From Paulinella micropora (Eukaryota; Cercozoa; Imbricatea; Euglyphida): 64,000 nt of DNA. Within the stretch, counting starts at the first letter, position 1, and each line of letters begins with the position of its first letter. The translations under genes were made by a program, and so were the position numbers. Positions 27,483 through 37,530 of the stretch are shown one piece after another. The notes below the pieces were generated by a model. The model was not told the origin of the DNA, did no database searches, and saw only the letters and a list, made by a program, of their open reading frames with translations. The stretch covers positions 636,364-700,363 of the forward strand of contig BJOX01000269.1 of assembly GCA_009731375.1 (NCBI GenBank), read 5' to 3'.

Positions 27483-30400
27483 ATGTCGCAATATAAATCC
27501 TTACTCGGCCTTAATGAGTTGGTCGTTGATAGTCTTAATATACTTAATTTAGACTTAACCAACACCAACATAGTGGGTTTAAACACAGACAGAGTGCCAG
27601 AAGATGCAGAACCGATACATCTTTATTATACTGACGGGCGATTTGATGCGAGACTGGCTACCAAAAGCACGATTGACCTAAAAGAATGTCTTAATTATTA
27701 TTGGACTGATAACCGCGCTTTGATGGTCTGCTCGCTTTAAAATCAACGACAGACCTAAAAGAAGGACTTAATTATTATTGGACTGATAACCGCTTTGACA
27801 CACGTCTTGCTTTAAAATCAACATCAGACATCAAAGAAGGAAAAAATTTATACTACACAGAACAACGAGTGAGGGACAATGACGAAGTCAAAGCCTCAAC
27901 TCAACACCGCTCGAATACTTCCAATCCGCTCCAAACCAGTCTATACAATTTGATAGACACAAACATATCTGCACCAGTGATCGGTCAATACTTAACTTAC
28001 AACGATGTAGAAGGCAAATGGAAGAATACCTCCCTCGGTTCAATTGATACACTTTCTGATGTAGTCATAACCGCACCAATAGCGATGAATAGTTATCTAA
28101 CATATAATTCAATAAACTGGGTAAATAAAACATTTCCGATAAATGTTGATGAATTCGGCAATATTAATATGGGCGGGTATTTGAATATAACGGGAGTAAT
28201 AATGGATATTTGAGCATAATGGATATTTAAGATGTTGATGAATGGATATTTGAGCATAATGATAATAATGATAAAGTGTCAGCAGCAGGAAGTATAGATA
28301 GCCACAGCGATGTGACAATAACAGGCTTCCCAGCAGATAGCCAATTGCTTATGTATAGCACGGGGCAATGGAGAAACACAAATTCGCCCTTTCTTAGATT
28401 AGACGGCACTGCTAGTATGACAGGAGGACTAAATATGGGTGGTTATGCTATTTCAGGGGCTTCTACATATAATGGAATTAATCTCGCAAATCTTTCAGTT
28501 GATAGCATGGTGGTTAAACTAACAGGAGACCAAACCATAGCAGGAATTAAGACATTTAGCGGTATAATAAATGCGAGTGCTGGTCTTGATATGAAAAGTC
28601 AAAACATTACAAATGTAAATCAACTAAATGGCAGGTCTATCACAACTTGGCTATCAGAGCATGATGCGAACACGGCGAAAGTGTCAGCAGGTGGATCTAT
28701 TGATACTCATAGTGATGTGATTATAACAACAGCATCAGATAATCAACTACTCATTTATAGCACTGGACAATGGAGAAACACAAACTCGCCCTTTCTTAGA
28801 TTAGACTGCACTGCTAGTATGACGGGAGGACTAAATATGGGAAATCAAAACATAACAAATGTAAATCTTGTTGATGGTGTGGATGTTTCAGTTCTTGATA
28901 CTTCGGCAGTTAAAACCTCAGGAAACCAAACCATAGCAGGAATTAAGACATATAGCAGTGGTGTTGAAATTACTGGGTATTCAATAAATTCAACAACAAA
29001 GGGAACATTCATTGTTTTCAATTCTACCAGTAATATCGGGTCTATTGCTAGTTTGGATATGAAAACAAATACGTATTACAACTTTGAAATTTCAGCAAAA
29101 AAAATAAGTTTTATTATTGATGGGACGATTGTTTCGTGGTTTAATGCTACTGGCTTAGATTGTAATAGTAGTCGGATTGTTAATCTAGGAGCACCACAAA
29201 ATGCGAATGAAGCGGTAAATAGGCAATATCTGGATGACAATTGTGTGAAACTAACAGGAGACCAAACAATAACAGGAAGAAAAACATTGAATGGGGTGAG
29301 CACTGTGATAAAATATCTAACTCTAACACAAACGGCTGATTTAATAATCAAGAAATCATTAATGGTGGAAATATTACATATAATGGTGCGAGGATATTAA
29401 ACCAAAATGGAGGGGATATATTCTTTTCACAGACGTTAGGTGATTATCAATATTTCTTGTTTACTCTAAATACTGCTACAAGTGGAACCGCTAACCAAAG
29501 AGGTTATGTATTCACGAATGTAGAATTTGATGTAAAAGGGGCGGGACTTTATATTTCAAAACTTTTAGATAATAAAAGTGCTTCGTCTGACATTGTCCGT
29601 TTTAACAATGCTGGCGGTATGCGGTTTTATGGGGACTTAGATATGAATTCAAACAACATAACAAGTGCTGGAACAATAACGGGAACATCAATTACTTCAA
29701 CTGCTGGCATGACTACAACAACATTAACAACGACTATTAAAATAACAACAGCACTAGGCAAACCGATAATCATAGGCAGAACGACTAAAGGAGTAGGAGT
29801 AACTGGTGGTTTAGAATTATATGGAACAGAAGGAAATGCGAATGGCCCACATATTCAAGCATTCGTTCATACATCAGTTTATCCCACATTCCAATTATTA
29901 AATTATAGTCAGGACAATATTGCTTTAAGTTTTGATAGTTATTAGGAGGGAGGTGGCTGGACATCAAGCAAGCTAAACTCCAACTTTCAAATATACAAGA
30001 TAAGCAACAAACTCGCTTTTAACTACAAATCAGGAGTATCACTTGGAGGAGCCATAGCATTTAGCGAGGCAATGAACATAAGCAATACGGGGGCAATAAC
30101 CGCAAATGCAGGCAGGCATAGCTGTTGTTAATAGTACGGCAGATATAAGAGGAGAAGCAAGAAGTGGGTCTCATGCTACACCAGTCGGATTATATGTCAC
30201 AACCAATCTTGGAGCATCTTCTGCCGGTGTTGAATTCAGACACAGCAACGGGACACAGGGAGTTGGTTTTGGTTATAATTCAATATATGCTACGGGAGCA
30301 ATACCAATCAAGACTTAAATTTTTATGCGAGGGGAAGTGGAGTTATCTATGCTCAGAGTGCTATAAGTTGTTCTTCAACGTTAACTCTTCCAACAACATC

Positions 30401-30975
30401 CAGTGGTTCTTGAACAATAAGACAAAGTCCAAGTTCTACTAATGACCCGCAAATATTTTTTAAATCGGGGGGATATACGAATTATGGTATAATTGTTTCT
30501 TCAACTGGCTTGCTTCATGCTTGGACTACTTGAGCCTTCTGGTAGTTATAATTATGTTCCACTTAATGGTGCTTGGACAAACCCATCGGACAGGAGGCTA
30601 AAATAAGATATTAAAACATTAGACTGCGGGGATTGTTGCGAGAAACTAATTAAAATAAATTGTTGTTCGTATAATTGGAAAACAGACAAAAAGAAAGAAA
30701 AAAAGAACCACGGATTTATAGCGGATGAAGTTAAAAAAATATTTCCAGATTTTGTATCTGAAAGCGGAATAAAAGCAGACAATGGAGATTGCTACCTTGA
30801 AGGCATAACATATACAGACTTTATACCAATATTGGTTAGTGCTTTTCAACATCTAACGGAAAATGTAGTTAATTTAGAAAAACAAAATAATAATCTCATG
30901 CTTATTATAGAATATCTATCTAAGCAACTTTCTGAAATACGAGCAGTCGCGCTTCCTCCTAATGCCCAACAATAA
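27483..30975 (+). pseudogene. Long viral fibre with C-terminal S74 chaperone domain
   Basis: The start is ATG 27483 ('MSQYKSLLGLNELVVDSL'). N-terminal repeats are of the type 'EGLNYYWTDNRFDTRLALKS' and 'LYYTEQRV'. Shaft repeats follow ('LRLDGTASMTGGLNMGGYA', 'VKLTGDQTIAGIKTFSG'), a lectin-like part, then the intramolecular chaperone (peptidase S74) domain: 'SDRRLK', 'CSYNWKTDKK', 'HGFIADEVKKIFPDFV', 'YTDFIPILVSAFQHL'. S74 domains trimerise fibres and cut themselves off. Disruptions are a frameshift near 27740, a small duplication near 28200-28260, frameshifts near 29330 and 30100, TAG at 29943 and TAA at 30604. It is a decayed receptor-binding fibre. Confidence 0.85.
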
Positions 30976-31318
30976 TAAAACTAGACTTCACAGACCGCCG
31001 CCTATTATGGATATGGATGGCGAACTAACTCCCGAATTAAAGTCTCGTGTTCTTGAAGTAGAACTAAAGACTGAGGAAAAAAAAGTAGAGCACGAATTGG
31101 AAGATAACTGGAATTGTTGTTGTATAAAAAACAGGCCGACCGACAGCCGACTTATTAAATACTTATTTCAAATGGATATCATTATAGCCATTATAACCCT
31201 TTGTATCGTGAGGCTATCTGAAAAGAACTTACTTTGTGAGGTTGCTAATACTTATGTCGGAATTTTGACTTTACTCATAGGAATTTGCCTTCCATCGCCT
31301 TCTAGTTCAAAGAAATGA
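30962..31318 (+). CDS. Small two-segment membrane protein
   Basis: The 118-residue product overlaps the end of the fibre gene by 14 bases, suggesting co-transcription. It has a charged N-terminal half, 'DNWNCCCIKN', then two hydrophobic segments ('MDIIIAIITLCIVRL' and 'YVGILTLLIGICLP'). It is possibly a virion membrane or holin-like protein; no family assigned. Confidence 0.55.
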   Translation: MPNNNKTRLHRPPPIMDMDGELTPELKSRVLEVELKTEEKKVEHELEDNWNCCCIKNRPTDSRLIKYLFQMDIIIAIITLCIVRLSEKNLLCEVANTYVGILTLLIGICLPSPSSSKK

Positions 31319-31615
31319 ACACTCGTATAAATACCAAGAACTATCGCCGGCACAGATTAACGGCAGGGCTTCATCAAAACTAACACACCAATCACTGAAA
31401 GGTTTATACAGGCATTTATACTTAGTTTCAATACCTTGCTTTATACAATAAACACAACTCTCATTCTTTTTTTCGCTTACCCGTGAGTAAAAGTCGCAGG
31501 CAGACCGCGAAAATATTTTTGTTATTGAAAAATTTATCATCAGTAATATAATCATGGCTACTGAATATAAATGCCAAAAGATTATTTTTCTGAGCAATGA
31601 TTTTGTGGGGAGCAA
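31307..31615 (-). CDS. Cys-rich protein with N-terminal membrane anchor
   Basis: The 102-residue product has a basic start, hydrophobic helix 'WHLYSVAMIILLMINFSI', then a Cys-rich ectodomain-like part ('ESCVYCIKQGIETKYKC', 'PLICAGDSSWYLYEC'). It is convergent with the gene ending at 31318, overlapping by 12 bases. It is likely a disulphide-bonded membrane or secreted protein; function unknown. Confidence 0.5.
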   Translation of the reverse strand: MLPTKSLLRKIIFWHLYSVAMIILLMINFSITKIFSRSACDFYSRVSEKKNESCVYCIKQGIETKYKCLYKPFSDWCVSFDEALPLICAGDSSWYLYECSFL

Positions 31616-31780
31616 AACATTTAATAAAAATATTCAAATGTCATTCACACCAACCAGAATGAATGTTAAATTAATTTGGGTGTAGTGGGTTGGTCTGACT
31701 GACAATATACATTTAAAGTCCTTGAAACTGACAGCGGAAATATTGATACGTGAAATTTAGCGGGAAGAATTGTTATCGCT

Positions 31781-32605
31781 TTGGAATTTTGGCTTAGAAT
31801 ATATACAATGGAGAAGTTGAATAACGTGAAGATGAAAGGAAACAAAAAAGCAAAAGGTTATAAATTGTTTAATGAAACCTTCGCAAATATATTTCTACTC
31901 GCCCGTAAGAAAATTGGAAAAACAACAGCACTCTTTGAAATACTGAAACGAACTACAGACAGAAAAACCCGTATTGTCATTATTGCTTCAACAATACACA
32001 AGGACTACATTTATAAAGCAATGGTAAAGCACTTTAAGAACAGGGGAAACCTAATGGCTGTATACACCTTTCTTAAATCAGATGGTGTGAATGTCATTGA
32101 TTATGAGTTAGACAAATTAAACAGACATGACGAAAAACAAGAAGGTGAAATTAAACAGGATGATAAAGAACCGATGGAAAAACCACAATTTTTATATTTT
32201 GGAAAAGAAAAGAAACAGATAAAGGAGGCACCAAAAGAACGACCGAGCAAGTATATTTCGCCAGAGGTTGTTTTTGTTTTGGACGATTTAGGAAGTGGGC
32301 TAAGAGACAAGTCCGTAAGTGATTTGTTAAAAAAAAACAGACATTATAAAAGTAAGGTGATTATTTCAAGCCAGTATCTGAATGACCTACGACCAGAAGC
32401 CATAAAGCAGTTAGATTATTTGTTAATCTTTCCATGCCAATCTCAGGACAAAATGGAACTCGTGTATAAACATTTAGATTTATCTTTCAACTTTGATTAC
32501 TTTCTGGAAAAGTATCATGAGGCTACAAAAGAACGATTTAATTTTCTTTGTGCCTCAAGTGTTGATGACGAGTTACGGAAGAATTTCAACTATCGCTTGC
32601 GCTAA
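31781..32605 (+). CDS. Genome-packaging ATPase (A32/FtsK-HerA type)
   Basis: The 274-residue open frame is intact; the ATG at 31808 ('MEKLNNVKMKGN') is the more likely start. A Walker A-like loop lies in 'LLARKKIGKTTALFEIL' and Walker B in 'EVVFVLDDLGSGL', followed by a sensor-like 'SKVIISSQYLNDLRPEA', as in packaging ATPases of Polintons, virophages and poxvirus A32. It would drive DNA into the capsid. It is one of the few hallmark genes not visibly damaged. Hairpins follow its stop codon. Confidence 0.85.
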   Translation: MEFWLRIYTMEKLNNVKMKGNKKAKGYKLFNETFANIFLLARKKIGKTTALFEILKRTTDRKTRIVIIASTIHKDYIYKAMVKHFKNRGNLMAVYTFLKSDGVNVIDYELDKLNRHDEKQEGEIKQDDKEPMEKPQFLYFGKEKKQIKEAPKERPSKYISPEVVFVLDDLGSGLRDKSVSDLLKKNRHYKSKVIISSQYLNDLRPEAIKQLDYLLIFPCQSQDKMELVYKHLDLSFNFDYFLEKYHEATKERFNFLCASSVDDELRKNFNYRLR

Positions 32606-32606
32606 T

Positions 32607-32664
32607 GATATTTATCAACTACACTCTCATTCTTTTCAGTCATTCTCATTTGTTGATAAACATC
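32607..32664. terminator. Intergenic hairpin after ATPase
   Basis: GATATTTATCAAC (32607-32619) pairs with GTTGATAAACATC (32652-32664) with one mismatch, two bases after the ATPase stop. Confidence 0.6.
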
Positions 32665-32675
32665 GTGAAAAAAAA

Positions 32676-32742
32676 ATGATGTTTTAGAATAAGCGAGAAA
32701 TCTGGCGATTAGCCAGATAGAAGCGCAATTCTAAAATATCAT
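32676..32742. terminator. Nested intergenic hairpins
   Basis: ATGATGTTTTAGAAT (32676-32690) pairs with ATTCTAAAATATCAT (32728-32742), 15 bp with one mismatch. The loop contains a perfect ATCTGGC/GCCAGAT stem (32699-32717). Confidence 0.65.
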
Positions 32743-32789
32743 AGACTAAAATAAAAAATTTTGTACATAATTATTTTTTTCATAGTATA

Positions 32790-33116
32790 ATGTTAGTAAA
32801 AGCAACTCGTGTTGAAGTCATTCCAACAATCGGCAAACGAACAATTAACTCAAGCATATATATGGCAGGAGGCAAAAAGAAGACTGGACGGAAGAAGAAG
32901 CAAGGAGGCAAGGGACAGGCTGGCGGTAAAATTAACTGGCAAAAAGTGGGGAAAACTGCCTTGGCTGTTAATAAATTTCTCCTCGATAACAAAGTAATCT
33001 CTAGAACTGCTGGAGCCTTAAGCAGCATTGGAGTGCCTTATGCGGGGTCTGTCCAAGCCACCGCTTTAAAACTTGGTTATGGTAAGCAGAGAGGACGAGG
33101 GGCACTCAAATTCTAA
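32790..33116 (+). CDS. Small basic Gly/Lys-rich virion-like protein
   Basis: The 108-residue product has a Lys/Gly-rich basic region ('MAGGKKKTGRKKKQGGKGQ') followed by an amphipathic or hydrophobic segment ('GVPYAGSVQATALKLGYG') and a basic end. The composition and position in the morphogenesis block suggest a DNA-condensing or minor core protein, comparable in style to adenoviral core/pVI-type proteins. This is inference, not homology. An internal Met at 32862 is an alternative start. Confidence 0.5.
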   Translation: MLVKATRVEVIPTIGKRTINSSIYMAGGKKKTGRKKKQGGKGQAGGKINWQKVGKTALAVNKFLLDNKVISRTAGALSSIGVPYAGSVQATALKLGYGKQRGRGALKF

Positions 33117-33164
33117 ATGATATTTTGATATAAACATATTGAAAATATTTTTTGTTAATATAAA

Positions 33165-33326
33165 ATGGTCGTCAAGAAAGCAAGGAAATCTAAGGTAAGA
33201 CCACCGCGGGTTTATAGAAGTAAGAGCGGAAGGCCTTACATTATCCAGAAGGGTAAAAAATATTATCTCAATTTTGGCAAGAAAGCAAATGATATGAGCA
33301 CACTTCAAATTGTTAACTTTTTATGA
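33165..33326 (+). CDS. 53-residue basic protein
   Basis: Very basic ('MVVKKARKSKVRPPRVYRSK', 'IIQKGKKYYLNFGKKAN'). The stop overlaps the next start in ATGA, which supports translation as a unit with the downstream gene. Short basic proteins in this position are typical of Polinton and adenovirus-like virions. The family is unknown to me. Confidence 0.55.
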   Translation: MVVKKARKSKVRPPRVYRSKSGRPYIIQKGKKYYLNFGKKANDMSTLQIVNFL

Positions 33327-34143
33327 AATACTTAAGCAGACCAAATAAGCCACGCGAGCGTGGCGATACTCCAAAAGCAAAGAAAAAAACAAAGAAGGAA
33401 GACTTAAGAAAAGTCCAGAGCCTGTCTGAGATTGAGCAGAATACAAGAACAGCAATTCAAGACCACTTAGACAAACTCAAAAAGGAAAAGTATGAAGGTA
33501 TTGAAGCCATAGAGAAAAAGGAAAAGACAGCAAGGGAGGATTTAGAATAGGAGAAGAAGAGGCAAGAAAGAAAAGACATAGCCGATGCTAAGGAAAGACA
33601 AGATATAATGGATAGGGAACATAAAAGAGAACTGGCGGAGATTAAGGAAAGACAGGAAGAAAAGGACAGGGAACAGAAGAAGGAACAGCGACTTATTCAG
33701 GAACTAAATGCTGAACGACTACATAGACAGGGATTATTGACGGCTCCAGTTGCCCAGCCGATTATAGCGAAACCGAATCCCCCTTCAACGATAAATAAAC
33801 CAAAGAAAACCGCAAGTACATCTTCCCCAAAAATAACTGATATAACTGACAAAGTAAATAAACAAGAAAAGATTTGGAAGAAGAAAAAAAACGAAGAATT
33901 ATTGATGAAATGTTCTCTGAGAAACCGAGAAAAAAACGTGTCAAAAAAATGAAAAATCATATAATAATAAACCACCTTCAAAAAGCAGGCATTAATATCC
34001 CTATCATAAAAAACAAAGGTTCAAACGACTACGCCACTAGTTTAAAGAGATGGTTATACACACAAAAAATTACTGAAAACATATCATCGGCAAAAGATGG
34101 ATGGGATAAACTGGATCAATTTACAACAAAAAATGATTGCTAA
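33323..34143 (+). pseudogene. Long coiled-coil protein with in-frame UAG
   Basis: From ATG 33323 the protein is Lys/Glu/Arg coiled coil ('SLSEIEQNTRTAIQDHLDKL'). TAG at 33548-33550 is followed in the same frame by more coiled coil ('ERQDIMDREHKRELAEIKER') and a Pro-rich linker. A frameshift near 33870 leads to 'EKPRKKRVKKMKNHI' and 'YATSLKRWLYTQKITENI', ending at 34143. It may be a scaffold-like or pre-protease protein. It lies directly before the protease. Confidence 0.5.
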
Positions 34144-34171
34144 AAATAAAAGCAAAAAGAATGAAGAAAAA

Positions 34172-34830
34172 AAACTCCTGTAAATAGCACTCTATCGCCA
34201 ATAGACCCACCACGTTTTGAAACTTCGGATGCTAAACAACTTATATTTGAAATGACAAATACACAACCAGTGGAGACACAACCGACGGATGTAGCACGAC
34301 CCTCTAGCACAAGTTCTGCGGAGCCAGAGCAACCAGAGCCAGAGCAACCAGAGCCAGAGCAACCAGATCCAGAGGAGCCACAGCCACAGCAAGAGGGAGA
34401 GGGACGGGGACTAATGACTAATGAAATAGATGACATAATGAAAAAATATGGATGGTATCTCGGAGCGATAGCGAGTGATGAAATCTACAAGTTGAAGCCA
34501 GGAAGCAGAAAGCGATACGAATTTATTATGAATACCGACCCTAGCAACAAAAAAGGACAGCACTGGATGGCAGTATGGATTTGTCTAGATAAAGACAGGA
34601 GTGTTGAAGTGTATGACCCTTTAGCACTTTACGAGCCGACGGAAGAATTTCAACAACAAATGAAACAACTAATAGATAAAAGCCACCCCGATAGTTATTT
34701 ATTAATAAAAGTAAATAAGGTAAAAGAGCAGAGTGATACTTCAGACACATGTGGATGGTTTGCTATGCGTTTTTTTATGGAGCGGGCTAAAGGAGTGCGA
34801 TTAAATTTGCCAGTGGCTATACAGACTTAA
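34172..34830 (+). CDS. Adenain/Ulp1-like cysteine protease
   Basis: It has an N-terminal Pro/Glu repeat ('EPEQPEPEQPEPEQPDPEEP'), then a C48-type protease domain: 'IDDIMKKYGWYLGAIASDE', catalytic His in 'KGQHWMAVWICLD', acidic residue in 'VEVYDPLALY', oxyanion Gln in 'VKEQSDTSD', nucleophile Cys in 'DTCGWFAMRFFMERA'. It would mature capsid proteins. The frame is open upstream of the Met at 34252 to about 34172, possibly continuing from the coiled-coil gene through a frameshift. The catalytic set is complete. Confidence 0.85.
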
Positions 34831-34885
34831 AAGGAGAAGAAGCGGGAAAACTAAAAGCACAGAATGGGTATGGCTTTGACACCTT

Positions 34886-34935
34886 TTTATGAGCATCGCT
34901 TTCATTCGCTACGCTCATTTTCGCTTGCTCATAAA
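34886..34935. terminator. Intergenic hairpin after protease
   Basis: TTTATGAGCA (34886-34895) and TGCTCATAAA (34926-34935) form a perfect 10-bp stem with a 30-nt loop, downstream of the protease stop. Confidence 0.65.
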
Positions 34936-35006
34936 CATAGTAAAAATATATATATATATTTAATAATATAGGAAACGATATCTATCTATTATATATAATA
35001 GATTAA

Positions 35007-35034
35007 CCGCACGAAGTCGAAGACGAAAGTGCGG
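35007..35034. promoter_or_regulatory. GC-stem hairpin before the penton gene
   Basis: CCGCAC (35007-35012) pairs with GTGCGG (35029-35034) in otherwise AT-rich DNA, 14 bases before ATG 35049. It follows an AT-rich ATATATATAT tract at 34948-34960. Confidence 0.5.
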
Positions 35035-35048
35035 AGTTTTGAATATTA

Positions 35049-35861
35049 ATGGAGTATAAGGGAGAAAGAAGTTCGGGTATCTATTACATTAATAGTAAAA
35101 ATATGATAACTGGCACAGACTCAGACTTTACACACGAAGTCAATATGAAGGGACTAGACAATCCCACACATTGTAAAATATTACATATCTATGTTCCAAA
35201 ATCGTATTACTCTGTCGCCAGTCCTTACAATACTTTTACATTATCCGAAGACGGATATGATGCTTTAATTACGATACCTGAGGGCAACCTCACAATGAAC
35301 AATCTAAAAAATAAACTAGCTGAGGTGCTAACCGCAGACAGCCCAAATAATTATACTTATGTGGTATCCAGTAATAAAACCAACATTAACCCAGAAGATG
35401 GAAAATTAACATTCAGTGTGTCAGAGAATAAAGGAATTCAACCGCGGTTTATATTTGATGATGATACCCGCATTCACGAGGTAATGGGTTTTGATAGAAA
35501 TTCAACATGTTTCTTCGCTAACGATTTTATTAAATCTCCAAATGTAATTATTTTAACTGGAGAAAAGACTTTATACCTTCAATCTGACTTAGTGGGGGAA
35601 GGTGATAATCACGTGCTTCAAGAAATATACACAGCCAACGAAATTCCTTTTGGTTCTGTTATCTATGATGGAAGCGGGTCGGAGTATGGTAAAACATTGT
35701 CCGCTAATTCAAACAATGTGTTTAGGTTTTACTTGACAGACGAAAACGACCAAGCAATAAATCTTAATGGTTTAGGTATTGTTATGACTTTATTAGTCTA
35801 TCGTGAAACTATTTATTTTAATTTATTTAATTCATTTTTCAATTTGTTAAAGGCTAGATAA
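35049..35861 (+). CDS. Minor capsid protein (penton-like)
   Basis: The 270 residues are intact. They have the layout of Polinton/virophage minor capsid proteins: an N-terminal strand with 'GIYYINSKNMITGTDSDFTH', 'ILHIYVPKSYYSVASPYNTF', 'ITIPEGNLTMNNLKNKLAEV' and 'RIHEVMGFDRNST', ending in 'GIVMTLLVYRETIYFNLF'. It would form the pentameric vertices. It lies upstream of the major capsid gene in the same orientation, the usual pairing. Confidence 0.75.
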   Translation: MEYKGERSSGIYYINSKNMITGTDSDFTHEVNMKGLDNPTHCKILHIYVPKSYYSVASPYNTFTLSEDGYDALITIPEGNLTMNNLKNKLAEVLTADSPNNYTYVVSSNKTNINPEDGKLTFSVSENKGIQPRFIFDDDTRIHEVMGFDRNSTCFFANDFIKSPNVIILTGEKTLYLQSDLVGEGDNHVLQEIYTANEIPFGSVIYDGSGSEYGKTLSANSNNVFRFYLTDENDQAINLNGLGIVMTLLVYRETIYFNLFNSFFNLLKAR

Positions 35862-35943
35862 TTAATTTTAGAATTATTTATTTTTTTCTATAAATATATT
35901 CTGGTGAATTAGTTAATTTACGCTACTTCAAAAAAAAGAAAAA

Positions 35944-36688
35944 ATGCCTGTCCAATACGGAGGAGAACTAGTCCATCAGACTAAGGAACTGCTCACTGGT
36001 AAGTATGAATTAACCAAACTTACAACTCGTGAAGGCTCGCAACCTGTCGCACTTACTACTGCTGGTGGTATGGAAAACACCTTTGAAATTCCTACTCGTC
36101 CTTTGAACCTTGCGAGGAGTGTGTTGCGATTTACTTACACTCCGTCTGCTGCAGGTGGTGCTGGTCGCTACAATCGTATCTATATGGACTGTCTGTCTAT
36201 GATTAAAACTATTGAATTGCGAAGCCGAAGCGGGCAGTATTTGTGTAATCTTCAACATGTGGAAAACTACACAAAGGTTATATGGAAACCAGAAATTAAG
36301 TATGAAAAATTTATGGCACTTGAAAATCATGGTGTTGGTGTGGGGAGCGATGCTATGCTTCAAAAGTGTAATGCTGGAAAAGTTGAAATTGGAATCGTAT
36401 AAGGTATGTGTAGTAAGAATGGTATTGAATGGAACACTAACTGGCGCAGGTTTTGCAGATGTTGATTCTAAGTATTCAATTGTAGATACTGATACAAAGT
36501 CAAGCGCCGTTGCCAACGGAACAACAAATTTTAAACTTTACGTAAATTCTCAATCAACTCAACAAATAAATCTTAGAAATTATGATATTTATCTGTCTCC
36601 AAGTGATGTATTAACTTTTACACAGAAATCAGTTTCCACTAATGCTGGTGATGTCAATATTATTGCTAATTTTATAGAAGACCAGTGA
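35944..36688 (+). pseudogene. Major capsid protein, N-terminal part with internal deletion
   Basis: The first 150 residues look like the start of a double jelly-roll major capsid protein ('MPVQYGGELVHQTKELLTGK', 'FEIPTRPLNLARSVLRFTYT', 'RYNRIYMDCLSMIKTIELRS', 'VENYTKVIWKPEIKYEKFM'). The frame stops at TAA near 36400. Another frame encodes a beta-rich C-terminal piece ('INLRNYDIYLSPSDVLTFTQ', 'NIIANFIEDQ') to TGA 36686-36688. The two pieces give only about 240 residues where 500 or more are normal, so the middle and second jelly roll are missing. No intact capsid can come from this copy. Confidence 0.7.
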
Positions 36689-36739
36689 TATTTACAAATC
36701 CTCACTTTCGCCTTCGGCTTTCGTGCTGTTTGTAAATAT
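36688..36739. terminator. Intergenic hairpin at the capsid stop codon
   Basis: ATATTTACAAA (36688-36698) and TTTGTAAATAT (36729-36739) form a perfect 11-bp stem that begins on the last base of the stop codon. Confidence 0.65.
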
Positions 36740-36788
36740 TGTTTAGAAGTAAATAATAAAAAAATAATAAGCGGAATGTGATGTATCA

Positions 36789-37201
36789 TCAGAAATATTT
36801 TTTCACCGCATCTTTGTTATTAAAATAAGGTTGTTGAATTAAATGTTCAAGGTATGGTTTATCAATCTTAGTGACATCTTCATACTTACCATATTGAAGA
36901 AAAATATCGGTTTCATTTTGTGCTATCTCAGTAATTCCAGTCTCTTTTAAATCAGTCTCCTAAAAAGGTGTGCTTGGTTCTTCGTCCATTATTTTTTCTA
37001 ATGTCGCAAATGTTGATTTATCTTGCAAATCAACATTGGATGGAATAACTACTTTCACACTATCATCACGTGGCTTGTATTGCTCATAGAAAGAAACAAT
37101 GTCAGGTTTAGTCCATTTAATTGTTGGCTTTTGACATCGCCATCAAGGTTCCATTTTTCAATTTCATTTAAGTAGTCCTGTTTGGTGCTCAGGTCAGTCA
37201 T
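36789..37201 (-). pseudogene. ExoX-like C-terminal domain protein, copy 1
   Basis: It starts at 37201 ('MTDLSTKQDYLNEIEKWNLD'). A frameshift near 37100 and TAG near 36962 interrupt it. The C-terminal 'QYGKYEDVTKIDKPYLEHLI' resembles the small domain at the C-terminus of exodeoxyribonuclease X-like proteins (GKYKG...YL.WL type). It is paralogous to the gene at 37245. No nuclease domain is seen. Confidence 0.4.
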
Positions 37202-37208
37202 CTTATAC

Positions 37209-37229
37209 AAAGATTTTTAAAATCTTTGA
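37209..37229. terminator. Palindrome between the two ExoX-like genes
   Basis: CAAAGATTTT then T then AAAATCTTTG is a perfect palindrome with a one-base centre. Confidence 0.6.
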
Positions 37230-37244
37230 GCAAAATAATTTTTA

Positions 37245-37530
37245 TTACATATATTTTTTTACTTCACTTTTAATGTCTGTAAATTTCTCAAACCACGGCT
37301 GTTTCATAACCCATTCAAGATATGGCTTATCAATTAGCGCGATATCTTGAACCTTTTTCCCTCAATACTTACCAAATGGAAAAATATCCCTTGGCTTGCC
37401 TGCCCGTGCACTTTCAATCATTTGGATTTCGTCAGTAATTATCTTTTTAACATCGGTAAGAGAAAATGTTTCTTTTTATTTCAACAGAGAGTTTCTCAAA
37501 CTTCTCACATAGTCTGGTTAGGGTAGTCAT
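37245..37530 (-). pseudogene. ExoX-like C-terminal domain protein, copy 2
   Basis: It starts at 37530. A frameshift after about 25 codons leads to 'LTDVKKIITDEIQMIESARA' and 'FPFGKY', a TGA where Lys or Arg is expected, then 'GKKVQDIALIDKPYLEWVMK', 'QPWFEKF' and a TAA stop. It is clearly paralogous to copy 1. The GKY.GK...DKPYLEW pattern is the basis for the ExoX-C-like call. Confidence 0.4.

Noticed and set aside
36403-36457. A GT-AG intron (GTATGT...ACTAAC...TTTGCAG) in the capsid gene
   Set aside because: The signals look good, but the in-frame TAA lies before the donor and the exon phases do not rejoin; internal deletion plus frameshift explains it better.
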